Shown: piece by piece, positions 47,240 through 58,735 of the stretch | How positions within the stretch are numbered: the first letter of the stretch is position 1 | How the letters are laid out: the number at the start of each line of letters is the position of its first letter | Origin: Stomorhina lunata | Taxonomy: Eukaryota; Arthropoda; Insecta; Diptera; Rhiniidae | Direction of reading: 5' to 3' | NCBI GenBank assembly: GCA_933228675.1 | Contig: OW121743.1 | Coordinates: forward strand, 84,220,938-84,284,937 | Length of the DNA: 64,000 nt | Program-made: the position numbers and the translations under genes | Notes under the pieces: generated by a model | The model's input: the letters and a program-made list of their open reading frames with translations, nothing else | Told to the model about the DNA's origin: nothing | Databases searched by the model: none

Positions 47240-49095
47240 TCATATTTTTATAGAAAATTTTTCAAATATTTCTTATTTCTATAGCAAATTTTTCAAAAAT
47301 TTCAGATTTTTATAGAAAATTTTCAAATATTTCTTATTTTTATAGTAAATTTTTCAAAAATTTCTTATTTTTATACAAAATTTTCCAAAAAATTTTAATT
47401 TTCATAGAAAATTTGTAAAAAAGAATTTCTTAATTTTATAGGTAATTTTTCAAACTTTTATAGCAAATTTTTCACTTCTTACAAATTCTTTTTTTTAATT
47501 TCCTATTTTTATAGACAATTTTTCAAAAATTTCTTACTTTTATGGAAAATTTTTGAAAATTTTTATATTTAGAGGAAATTTTTCCAAAATTTCTAATTTT
47601 TATAAAATTTTTTTTTTAAATTTCTCTTTTTTATAGGACATTTACCCAAAATTACTTATTTTTATAGTAACATTTTCAAAAATGTCTTTTATATATAGGA
47701 AATTTTCAAAATTTCTTATTTTTATAGAAAATTTTTCGAAAATTCTTACTTTTATAGAAAATTTTTTTATATTCATAGGAAAATTTTTAAAAATATTTTT
47801 ATTTTTAATAAAAAAAAATTTTCAAAAATTTCTGATTTCTATAAAAAATTTTTAAAAATTTCTGAGTTTTATAGGAATTTTTATCAAAAATTTCTTATTT
47901 TTATAGGAAAGTTTTCAAAAATTTCTTATTTTTACAGGAATTTTTCAAAAATTTCTTCTTTTTAAAGGAAATTTTTCAAAAATTTCTTCTTTTTATAGGA
48001 AATTTTTCAAAAATTTCTTATTTTTATAGCAAATTTTTCAAAAATGTCTTTGTTTTATTGAAAATTTTTAAAAAAAATTCTCATTTTTATAGGAAACTTT
48101 TCAAAATTTTCTTATTTTTATGGAAAATTTTTCAAAAATTTCTTATTTTTATTGGAAAGTTTTCAAAAATTTCTGATTTGTATAGGAAGCTTTTCAAAAA
48201 TTTCTTATTTTAATAGGAAATTTTTTTAAAAATTTCTTATTTTTATAGAAAAATTTTTAGAAGTTTCTTATTTCTATAGGAAATTTTTAAAACATTTCTT
48301 ATTTTTATAGAAAATTTTTCAATAATTTCTTATTTTTATAGGAAAATTTAAAAAAAAATTCTTATTTTTATTGGAAAATTTTCAAAAATTTCTATTTTTT
48401 GGAAAATTTTCAAAAATTTCTTATTTTTATATTAAAATCTTCAAAAATTTTTTATTTTTATAAGAAATTTTTTAAAAATTTCTTATTTTTATAGCAAATT
48501 GTTCAAATTTTTTTTGTAAGAATTTTTTATTGAAGAATTTTCAAAAATTTATTGTTTTTATAGCAAATTTTTCAAAAGGTTCCTATTTTTACAAGAAGTT
48601 TTAGTTTTTCGTAGTTTTATAGAAAATTTTTCAAAAATTTCTTATTTTTATAGGAAAATTTTCAAAAATTTCTTATTTTTATAGGAAATTTTTCAAAAAT
48701 TTCTTATTTTTATAGGAAAATTTTCAAAAATTTCTTATTTTTATAGGAAATTTTTAAAAAATTTCTTGTTTTCATAAAAAAAATTTTTCAAAAATTTCTT
48801 ATTTTTATAGAAAATTTTTCAAAAATTTCGTATTTTTATAGGAAATTTTTCAAAAATTTCTTATTTTTATAGAAAATTTTTCAAAAGTTTCTTATATTTA
48901 TAGGAAATTTTTCAAAATTTTTTTATTTATATGGGAAAAATTTCCAAAAATTTTTAAGAAAAATTTTAGTTTTATAGGAAATTTTTTAAAAATTTCTTAT
49001 TTGTATAAACAATTTTCCAAAAACTACTTTTTTTATAAAAATTTTTTTAAAAATTTGTTATTTTTACAGAAATTTTTTAAAAAATTTTATATTTT
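47240..49095 (+). repeat. S31 minisatellite, array 5
   Basis: About 60 units of the AAATTTTTCAAAAATTTCTT form, most uniform at 48610-48860. The 3' flank GGCTTTTTGCTTTTCTTC then TTTAAAAT is shared with array 6, which suggests the two are copies of one element. Confidence 0.92.
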
Positions 49096-50269
49096 TGTTA
49101 TAGGGTATACGAAGAAAAGCCCAGTGGCTTTTTGCTTTTCTTCTTTAAAATCATGACCATATTTTAAAAAATAAAATTTTCATTAAAACGCTTTGTCAAG
49201 ATTGATGGCATTTTTAACCTTGTTTTGTACAGAAAATCATTTAAATAAAACTTTTTTTATTTGCTCCAAAAACAGCCATAAAAGGAGAAAAAAAACGAAA
49301 ACGAGAAAAAAAAGGGGGGGGGAAAGACATAAACTTCCAAGACATTTTAACAAAAATAAAAATAAATAAAATACTCAATGTCTTTTGAAAACTAAATGGA
49401 AAAATATATAAAAGTACATAAATAATGACCACGTGAGTGACACATTTTTATGTTCTACTTTGAATCCTTGTGCGAGTCCTTCAGTTTGTTGACAAGGTAA
49501 AATAGACTAAAACTGCCATAAGACAAGAGAGAGACACGTAAAAGATTTGAGGATGGAAAAAAACAAAACTTTAGCTAAATAAAGAAAAAAAATTCTCAAG
49601 TCCTGTTCAATAGATATAGTTTTATTGCCGTTTTCTCATGTTCTATTGATGACTAGGTGAACAAGGATAACGACAAATCACAACAATTTCATAGCAATAA
49701 ATCAGAAGTGACTTTGGTCTTACTATAATCTCGCAGACCATCAATCAAATCAATCAAAGAGTTGTTTTCCAAGGAAATAAGTTTGGGGTGGATAAACAGG
49801 ATTTTAGCTCAAAAACATAACCATTCATATAACTAAGCAGGAATGACAAAAGCTTCTTTTTGGTAAATATCTCAAATTTTATAAAAGAATTTTTCCCTTT
49901 AACCCCATTTTATCCTCGATTAACTCCTTAAACTGAACTAAGAAAAAGTGGCTCTAGATTAAGTGTCAGTTGTTGGTTAAAGTGTTTGTTAATTTCAAAT
50001 GTTAGTTAATAATTATTAAATGTGACTTATGTTTAAACATTAATAAGAAAGCAAAGGTAGATTTGTTTAAATCTACCTTCATAAATTTTGGCATCTACTT
50101 GCCTTATGACTAATGTTAAATTATTTCTATGTATTAGTACACATGTGAAAATCTTATTACTTGAACAAAAGATTAATGTGTCAATTTGAATTTAAGTTTT
50201 TTCAGTAATTTGTCAAACAAATGTTAAAAACAGTAAAATTTCTTGAACATGGACAATTTTAAACGATTT
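49096..50269. other. Unrecognised sequence
   Basis: Starts with the array's shared 3' flank (GGGTATACGAAGAAAAGCCC). A GGGGGGGGGAAAG run is at about 49314. No gene is recognised. Confidence 0.4.
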
Positions 50270-50529
50270 TAAGCAGGGACCGAAAATAACTGTTATCATT
50301 GAAATTTTGATTAAAAAAAGCAACCTCAAAGAAATGTCGGAGAATAAAACCAAGTATACCATTTTGATAGCTTTTTGCTTTTAAAAAATATTATTTTTAT
50401 TTTTTAGAAAAAACAAACAGTTATTTTTTGATTTTTATTTTTTTTTTTTTTGAGCAAAAATGACAGTTATTTTTAAGTTTTATTTTTTCGTTCAAAAATA
50501 AAAGTTATTTTTTAACTTTTATTTTTTCG

Positions 50530-51020
50530 AGCAAAAACAACAGTAATTTCTTATTTTTATAAGATTTTTTTTAAAAATTTCTTATTTTTATTGAGAATTT
50601 TTCAAACATTTTTTATTTTTATAGAAAATTTTTTTAAAAATTTCTTATTTTTATAGGAAATTTTTCTCAAAAATTTCTTATTTTTATATTCTTTTAAAAA
50701 TTTCTTATTTTTATAATTTTTCAAAAATTTCTTATTTTTATAATTTTTAAAAAAGTTTTTATTTTTATAGGAAATTTTTTAAAAATTTCTTATTTTTATA
50801 GGAAATTTTTCAAAAATTTCTTATTTTAATAGGAAATTTTTCCAAAAATTCTTATTTTTATAGGAAATTTTTCAAAATTTTCTTATTTTAATAGGAAATT
50901 TTTCAAAAATTTCTTATTTTTACAGGAAATTTTTCAAAATTTTCTTATTTGTATAGGAAATTCTTAAAAATTTTCTTATTTTTATAGGAATTTTTTTTTA
51001 AATTTCTTATTTTGCAGAAA
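50530..51020 (+). repeat. S31 minisatellite, array 6
   Basis: About 15 units of AAATTTTTCAAAAATTTCTT form, several shortened to CTTATTTTTATAATTTTTCA. It lies within the foldback-like element; its 3' flank GCTTTTTGCTCGTCTTC matches array 5. Confidence 0.88.
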
Positions 51021-51093
51021 ATTCTTCTTATGCCCATATTAGCTTTTTGCTCGTCTTCTTTAAAATTTTTAGGACTTTTGACTTTTATTATTT

Positions 51094-51203
51094 AAAGATG
51101 ATAAATTCATTATATATATATAAAGTCAAAAAATTACTTTTATTCATGCTCGAATAAAAGTAATTTTTTGACTTTATATATATATAATGAATTTATCATC
51201 TTT
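51094..51203. repeat. Perfect palindrome, 52 bp arms, 6 nt loop
   Basis: Arms 51094-51145 and 51152-51203 are exact reverse complements around ATGCTC. The arm runs from AAAGATGATAAATTCATT to CAAAAAATTACTTTTATTC. No mismatch is found over 52 bp. Confidence 0.97.
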
Positions 51204-51425
51204 TATTTCTGCTAAAAAAATATAAAAGTCAAAAATAACTGTTATTGTAATTCAAAAAATATTATAGTCAAAAAGTAACTTTTATTTTAGCTTGAAAAAA
51301 TAAAAGCCAAAAATAACTGTTATTTTTTATCGAAAAAATAAAAGTATGAAAATAACTTTCATTTCTGCTCGAAAAAAATAACTTTTATTTTCTGACTTTT
51401 ACGATAAAAGTTATAACAGTTACAG

Positions 51426-52437
51426 TCTCTGATTTTAAGTTACTTATTAGTTTTGAATAAAAGCTTTTGAATTTCTTTACCTAAAAAAAATTGTTCATAC
51501 ATATTTCAAAAGAAGCAGCTGTCTTAGATAAATGAAATTTGATATCTAACTTGACAGGAATTCAACAGGATCATATTCGAAATTTTCAAAAAATCGGCCG
51601 AGAGACACGCCTACCGCCTACATATTTCTTAATGTTAAAAAATAAATGGAATTCACAAAACTCAAAATATCTCCTATATAGGTTACTTTATTCAAATAAA
51701 ATTTGGTGCATGATTTAATAAAGATTTGGTTATATTGTTTGCAAAATATTAACAAAATTGGTCTAAAGATACGCCTAGGATGCACAAATCCTTAAATCTG
51801 GAAGAATCGACAAAAATCACAAAATGAAAAATATATCTGAAAACACTTATCGTAAATAAATAAATAAAATTTGTTTGTGCTCAAAATCTTAACAAAATCG
51901 ATCCAAGGACACGCCTAACGCCCACATATTTATTCAATTTATCAACATTAATATGATTCCCGGGACGGGGCTACATGAAAGCTATAACTAAATATAAACC
52001 GATTTTGCCCATTTTCAATAGCCAACTTCTTTAACCTATTGAAAATGCTTTTGTAAAATATTGTCTCTCTAGCTCTTTTAGTTAAGGCGCTACCGCGCTT
52101 TCATTTTACAGACAGATGAACAGAAACCCCCTTACTTCTTGGAAATTTGTGTTTCCGTAAGTTTTTTATATGGGAGCTATAGTCAAAAGGTGACCGATTT
52201 CAATAAAATTCTATATGCTGCCTAGTGCTTACATAAAACTAATACATATCAAATTTTATTATTATCTTAGCTGTTATAATTTGTTATTTATTAGCAAATA
52301 AGCTTTTAACCTATACGACGTCGTACTGGAGTTATGGTCAAATGTGGGCCGATTTTGCCAAATCAAAATTTTCCCAGAAATAAAGAATTTCTTTGCCAAG
52401 TTTCAGTGACCAAGATCTTTCGTTTTGGCGTTTTTTT
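51426..52437. repeat. Degenerate dispersed repeat with GACACGCCTA motifs
   Basis: Related motifs GAGACACGCCTACCGCC (~51601), AAGATACGCCTAGGATG (~51766) and AGGACACGCCTAACGCC (~51907), each preceded by AAAAT(C/T)GG-type sequence, then ATGGGAGCTATAGTC and ATGGTCAAATGTGGGCCG as in TATACCC repeats. It is probably an old member or relative of that superfamily. Confidence 0.45.
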
Positions 52438-52492
52438 GACAGACAGACAGACAGACAGACAGACAGATAGACATACAGACAGGCAGACAGAC

Positions 52493-52572
<80 letters not shown>

Positions 52573-52573
52573 G
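52438..52573. repeat. (CAGA)n microsatellite
   Basis: About 136 bp of CAGA repeats with a TAGATAGATAGA interruption near 52494. The Cys-Leu-Ser-Val open frames on the minus strand are translations of it. It sits where TATACCC-type repeats carry their GTCCGTCC runs, so it may have grown from one. Confidence 0.95.
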
Positions 52574-53487
52574 GCATCGCTCAATCCTCTTAGATTTTCA
52601 TAAATTATGAAATTATTATTATTATGAATCATAATGATTCAGAATATAAGGCCCTTTTGGTTTTTGATGGTGGATATAAAAATAAGCCAGCCAAGACATA
52701 TCTGTACCAAATTCATCAACATAGTTACAAAATTGCCACCGAGTGTTTAAGTGTCTTGTGACATTATGTATTGACAATTCTCAAAGATTCTACTGTACTT
52801 CTATATATCAGCTAACACTAAACAGAAAACAAATGCTTAACATACGTAGAACTAAAAAAAATTTAAAAATTATTAAAAAACATCAGTCACAAAGTTATTA
52901 GCCTTAAAGCAGGAACTTTGTAAAGAAAAAGGTATGTAAGATAAATTATTTATGTTCACAAATCATTACACCAACCTAAACAGAACTCAAATCATTTTAA
53001 TTTCGTCACATAACATTTACTGAAAAAATAGCATAAACATAGGCGCTTTAACATTTAACTTAAACAAAAGTGAAAATACAAAAAAGTTTAATATTTGCCA
53101 TTTCGTTACATTAAATTTCATTACTTTAAATTGCTACCTTTTCCTAATTTTAAATATAACTTTAATGATTTTTTCCCAAGGAAAACGTAAGTTTTCTTAG
53201 TAAATATGTAAACTATACTTATATTTATGTTTAGGAAGAAAGAATATTTTTTTTAATATACAAAAATAAGACAAAATTTATGGAATTTGGAAAATTCTTA
53301 AAATATTGTTATTTTTTTATTCCATTGGAGAAACAAATAAAAGAAAAGATATAAATGAAGAAAGACTGAATAAAGTCTGAAATTTGTAAAGAAAACAAAA
53401 TCGTTGTAAGTATTTGAAGTAAATGTAAATATTTGTTTACATAACTTAACTAAGCAAAGAACTTAAAATTGTGTTTTTTTATGTAGG
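52574..53487. other. Unrecognised sequence
   Basis: AT-rich, no gene or repeat recognised. Confidence 0.45.
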
Positions 53488-54302
53488 GACAGTGGGATAG
53501 CATTTAAATTTCCCGTCGTCTATTTTTTTATAGAAAACTCTTCCCATCAGCTTTTCAACTTTTCTATAGAAAACTTTTCCTATCTTCAATTTTTTTTATA
53601 AAAACTCTTCCCATCTTCAACTTTTCTATAGAAAATTCTTCCCACCAACTTTTTTATAGAAAACTCTTCCCATCATCAACTTTTCTACAGAAAACTCTTC
53701 CCATCATCAACTTTTCTATACAAAACCCTTCCCAGTATCAACTTTTCTATAGAAAACTCTTCCCATCATCAACTTTTCTATACAAAACTCTTCCCATCGT
53801 CAACTTTTCTATAGAAAACTCTTCCCATCATCAACTTTTCTATAGAAAATTCTTCCCATCATCAACTTTTCTATAGAAAACTCTTCCCATCATCAACTTT
53901 TCTATAGAAAACTCTTCCCATCATCAACTTTTCTATACAAAACTCTTCCCATCATCAACTTTTCTATAGAAAACTCTTCCCATCATCAACTTTTCTTAAG
54001 AAAACTTTTAACATCATCAACTTTTCTATAGAAAACTCTTCCCATCGTCAACTTTTCCTTTGAAAAACTCCTTTCATCATCAACTTTTCTATAGAAAACT
54101 ATTGCCATCATCAACTTTTCAATAGAAAACTCTTCCCATCGTTAACATTTCTATAGGAAACTCTTCCCATCATCAACTTTGCTATATTCAGTTTTACAAT
54201 GTGATGGTTTTTACATTAAATAAATATTGTCAATTTGACAATATTTTGTTAATATAACGAAATTAAATAACAAATTACCCAAATTACCCACTGTCTGTCC
54301 CT
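53488..54302. mobile_element. Putative inverted-repeat element carrying a minisatellite
   Basis: GGGACAGTGGG at about 53488 faces CCCACTGTCTGTCCC at 54288-54302, bracketing the array at 53515-54185. There is no convincing target duplication, so the element call is tentative. Confidence 0.4.
53515..54185 (+). repeat. 31 bp minisatellite (CATCATCAA type), array 1
   Basis: About 21 units of CTTTTCTATAGAAAACTCTT + CCCATCATCAA. The core TTTTCTATAGAAAA is a perfect 14 bp palindrome. Confidence 0.95.
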
Positions 54303-55799
54303 TCTCCGGACACTAGCTTTACAATGTGACGGTATTTATGTATTTGTCTCAAGGCTATAACATTTTTTTCTCTTTACTTTACTCTCTAAAATAATATTCT
54401 TTTAGAGTATTATAACAGCTTCCGCTTACAACAAATTCACAAAAAACTAATATTTATTTAAATGAAAAAAAAAATACCTAGAAAAAATATGCTATTCTAC
54501 ATTACAAAGAACTTAACATATTTTAAAGAGATAACAATTTAAATTTAAATAATTCATATAAATAGAAATAGGAAAATTTAATAAAAAAAAAAATTGAATT
54601 GAAAAGAAAAGAAATTTAAATGCAAAACTTTAAATTCTCTGAACAGTTCAATAAACAACAAAAAGAAATCAAAGGAAAAAGTGAAAAATGAAAAAAACTA
54701 GTGCAAGATAAATTGCAAAACCAAAATAGCCTGCAGACAAAAGGACATCTGATATGAAGTGAAAGGCAGACTTTATATCCTGCACACATATTTAGTATAA
54801 ATATATGTGTATGTACTTATACATAGATAGATATTTCGCACAAACCAAACAAACACATATTTAAACTATCCTGTTAAAAGGATTATAAAATTGTTGTTTA
54901 AACATGTGTTCGTGTGTGTGCATGTTCAGGCATATGTGATTGAGAGAGTGTGTGCTTGGGTTTGTATGTTTTTGTTAAATAAATAAATTAATAAAATTGA
55001 AATTCAACCTGTTTTTCCAGCAGAGTGTAATAATGTTATTAAATTGTAAATTATCTTTTTTTTCTGCTGCTGCATAAAAAATAAAACCTTTGCAAAAACT
55101 ATACTCTATAAATATACCCTGATAATGCTTCATACACAGTAAGAAATATCTCAAAAAAAAAAAAAAACCTACATATATAACAATAAAATTTATATTGGTT
55201 TTCAAGCCTTGAGTCACGCATATTTCAGGACTTTGCTCATATACGTTCGATATGAAATGATTTTGTGTTTATATATAAGTGCTTCGGCAAATAAATTTAA
55301 ATTATACAAAAATATTCACACACACAAAAAAATCAGGACATTAATAAAAACTTTTCCACTTATCCACCGAAAAAAAAAGAAAAATATTAAACACAAAAAG
55401 CGTTTTCATGTCAGTAGCTGGTTAAAAGTTTAAATTCAAACACGAAGCGAAAATAGAATTAAAGAATTATATACAGTCAATTTAAAATATCAGGATTTTG
55501 GAATTTTAATTATTTTTAGGCGACCAAATTTTTTGCCAAATCCTTTTTTTTTCAATAAATATTTATTTATAAATCCCAAATTGAGCATGAACTTCAAATG
55601 CTTTTAATTTAAATATTTTTGCTATTGCGAGTAGAGAATTTTAAAAGGATTGGTTGTCACAAAAAAATATATATGTACAAAAATTGACATTTGGTATAAG
55701 TGACTAATGGATAATATGTTTTTTGTCATTAAGACCGCAACTAATACAAAACTTAATTTTAATTTATAACAAATATTATTAAAAAAATATCTAGCGATT
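54303..55799. other. Unrecognised sequence
   Basis: No repeats beyond short CA and GT patches (54920-54950). Open frames at 54975-55433 lack domains. Confidence 0.45.
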
Positions 55800-57625
55800 G
55801 AAATTTACATAAATTTTTCTATAGAAAATTTTTATATAGAAAATATTTCTAAATACAATTTTTAGACTAAAATTTTTTTATAGAAAATTTTTCTATTGAA
55901 AGTTTATAAAAGAATTATAAAAACTTGACTATTTATAGGAGAATTTTAAAAATTCGGCTATTTATTGAACAATTTTCAAAATTCGACTATTTATAGGAGA
56001 ATTTTCAAAAATCGACTATTTATAGGGGAATTTTTAAAATTCGATTATTTATAGGAGAATTTTCAAAATTCGACTATTTATAGGAGAATTATAAAAATTC
56101 GACTATTTATAGGAGAACTTTCAAAATTCGACTATTTATAGGAGAATTTTCCAAATTCGACCACTTAAAGAAAAAATTTCAAAATTCGACTATTTATAGG
56201 AGAATTTTCAAAATTCGACTATTTATAAAAGAATTTTCAAAATTCGACTATATATAGGAGAATTTTCCAAATTCGACTATTTATAGGAGAATTTTTAAAA
56301 TTCAACTATTTATAGGAGAATTTTCAAAATTCGACTATTAATAGGAGAATTTTCAAAATTCGGCTAGTTATAGAAGAATTTTAAAAATTCGACTAGTTAT
56401 AGAAGAATTTTCAAAATTCGACTATTTATAGAAGAATTTTCAAAATTCGACTATTTATAGAAGAATTTCTAAAAATCGACTATTTATAGGGGAATTTTTA
56501 AAATTCGATTATTTAGAGGAGAATTTTCAAAATTCGACTATTTATAGGAGAATTATAAAAATTCGACTATTTATAGGAGAACTTTCAAAATTCGACTATT
56601 TATAGGAGAATTTTCCAAATTCGACCACTTAAAGAAAAAATTTCAAAATTCGACTATTTATAGGAGAATTTTCAAAATTCGACTATTTATAAAAGAATTT
56701 TCAAAATTCGACTATATATAGGAGAATCTTCCAAATTCGACTATTTATAGGAGAATTTTTAAAATTCAACTATTTATAGGAGAATTTTCAAAATTCGACT
56801 ATTAATAGGAGAATTTTCAAAATTCGGCTAGTTATAGAAGAATTTTAAAAATTCGACTAGTTATAGAAGAATTTTCAAAATTCGACTATTTATAGAAGAA
56901 TTTTCAAAATTCGACTATTTATAGAAGAATTTCTAAAAATCGACTATTTATAGGGGAATTTTTAAAATTCGATTATTTATAGGAGAATTTTCAAAATTCG
57001 ACTATTTATAGGAGAATTATAAAAATTCGACTATTTATAGGAGAACTTTCAAAATTCGACTATTTATAGGAGAATTTTCCAAATTCGACCACTTAAAGAA
57101 AAAATTTCAAAATTCGACTATTTATAGGAGAATTTTCAAAATTCGACTATTTATAGGAGAATTTTCAAAATTCGACTATTTATAGGAGAATTTTCAAAAT
57201 TCGACTATTTATAGGAGAATTTTCAAAATTCGACTATTTATAGGAGAATTTTCAAAATTCGACTATTTATAGGAGAATTTTCAAAATTCGACTATTTATA
57301 GGAGAATTTTCAAAATTCGACTATTTATAGGAGAATTTTCAAAATTCGACTATTTATAGGAGAATCTTCAAAATTCGACTACTTATAGGATAATTTTCAA
57401 ATTTCGAAAAATTTATATTAATAGGAAATTATCGAAAGTCAAATATTATATATTGTACTTTTTATAAGGATTTATAGAATTGTCCAAATTCGATCATTTA
57501 TAGAAAAATTTTCAGTAATCGATTATTTTTAAGGAATTATCGAAATTAGACTATTTATAGCGAATTATCAAAACTCTATAGTGAAATATGTATGTAAATT
57601 TGATTATTCATAGGGAATCATCGAT
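55800..57625 (+). repeat. 29 bp minisatellite with 464 bp higher-order repeat
   Basis: Unit TTCGACTATTTATAGGAGAA + TTTTCAAAA, about 55 copies. Marker variants (AGGGGAATTTTT, CGACCACTTAAAG, CGGCTAGTTATAG) recur at exactly 464 bp = 16 units: GGGG at 56025, 56489 and 56953. From about 57110 to 57370 the units become nearly identical. After about 57420 they decay. Confidence 0.95.
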
Positions 57626-57629
57626 ATTT

Positions 57630-58735
57630 CATCATGTCAACTTTTTTCTATACAAAACTCTTTCCGTTGTCAACTTTTCTATCGTTTCCCATCGTCAACT
57701 CTTCTATCTATCAACTCTTCCCATCGCCAATTTTTCTAAAGAAAACACTTAACATCATCAACTTTCTATAGAAAACTCTTCCCCACCGTCAACTTTTTAT
57801 AAAAAAAACTCTTCACATCGTCAATTTTTCTATAGAAAACTTCATAAATTTTTCTATAGAAACTCTTCCTATTGTCAACTTTTCTATAGAAAACTCTTCC
57901 AGTCGTTAACTTTTCTATAGTAAACTCTTCCCATCGCCAATTTTTCTAAGAAAAACATCGCCAATTTTTCTAAAGAAAACTGTTCACATCATCAACTTTC
58001 TATAGAAAACTCTTTCCACCGTCAACATTTCTAAAGAAAACTTTTCCTATCATCAACTTGTCTATAGGAAACTCTTCCTACCAACAACTTTTCTATAGAA
58101 AACTCTTTCCATCGTCAACTTTTCTATAGAAAACTCTTCCCATCGTCAATTTTTCTATAAAAAACTCTTCCAATCGTCAACTTTTCTATAAAAAAACTCT
58201 TCCTATCGTCAACTTTTCTATAGAAAACTCTTCCCATCGTCAAGTTTTCTATAGAAAACTCTTAACATCTTCAATTTTTCTATAAAAAACTCTTCCAATC
58301 GTCAACTTTTCTATAAAAAAAACTCTTCCTATCTTCAACTTTTCTATAGAAAATTCTTCCCATCGTCATCTTTTCTATTGAAAACTCTTCTCATCATCAA
58401 CTTTTCTATAGAAAACTCTTCTCATCATCAACTTCTTCCAATCGTCATGTATCTCTAGAAAACTCTTCAGCATCATCTTTTCTATAGAAAACTCTTCCCA
58501 TCATAAACTTTTCTATAGAAAACTCTTCCCATCGTCAACTTTTTTTTATAGAAAACTCTTCCCATCGTCAACTTTTCTCTAGAAAACTCTTCCCATCGTC
58601 AACTTTTCTCTAGAAAACTCTTCCCATCTTCAACTTTTCTATAGAAAACTCTTCCCATCGTCAACTTTTCTATAGAAAACTCTTCCCATCGTCAACTTTT
58701 TTATAGAAAACAACTTTTCTATAGTAAATTCTTCT
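57630..58735 (+). repeat. 31 bp minisatellite (CATCGTCAA type), array 2
   Basis: About 34 units of CTTTTCTATAGAAAACTCTT + CCCATCGTCAA, differing from array 1 mostly by G for A in the spacer. Several units are shortened or fused. Confidence 0.93.

Larger units (their letters stand above)
50270..51425. mobile_element. Foldback-like element with internal S31 array
   Basis: Left end AGGGACCGAAAATAACTGTT and right end ATAACAGTTACAGTCTCT are imperfect inverted repeats. Inside the left arm, CAGTTATTTTT / CTTTTATTTTTTCGAGCAAA units repeat about three times; the right arm carries the same units in reverse. The centre holds S31 array 6 and a perfect palindrome. Tandem repeats in inverted arms are the architecture of Foldback elements, but kinship to them is not shown. 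Confidence 0.5.

Noticed and set aside
52338..52632. Open frames encoding Cys-Leu-Ser-Val repeats
   Set aside because: They are translations of the CAGA microsatellite and occur in two frames at once.
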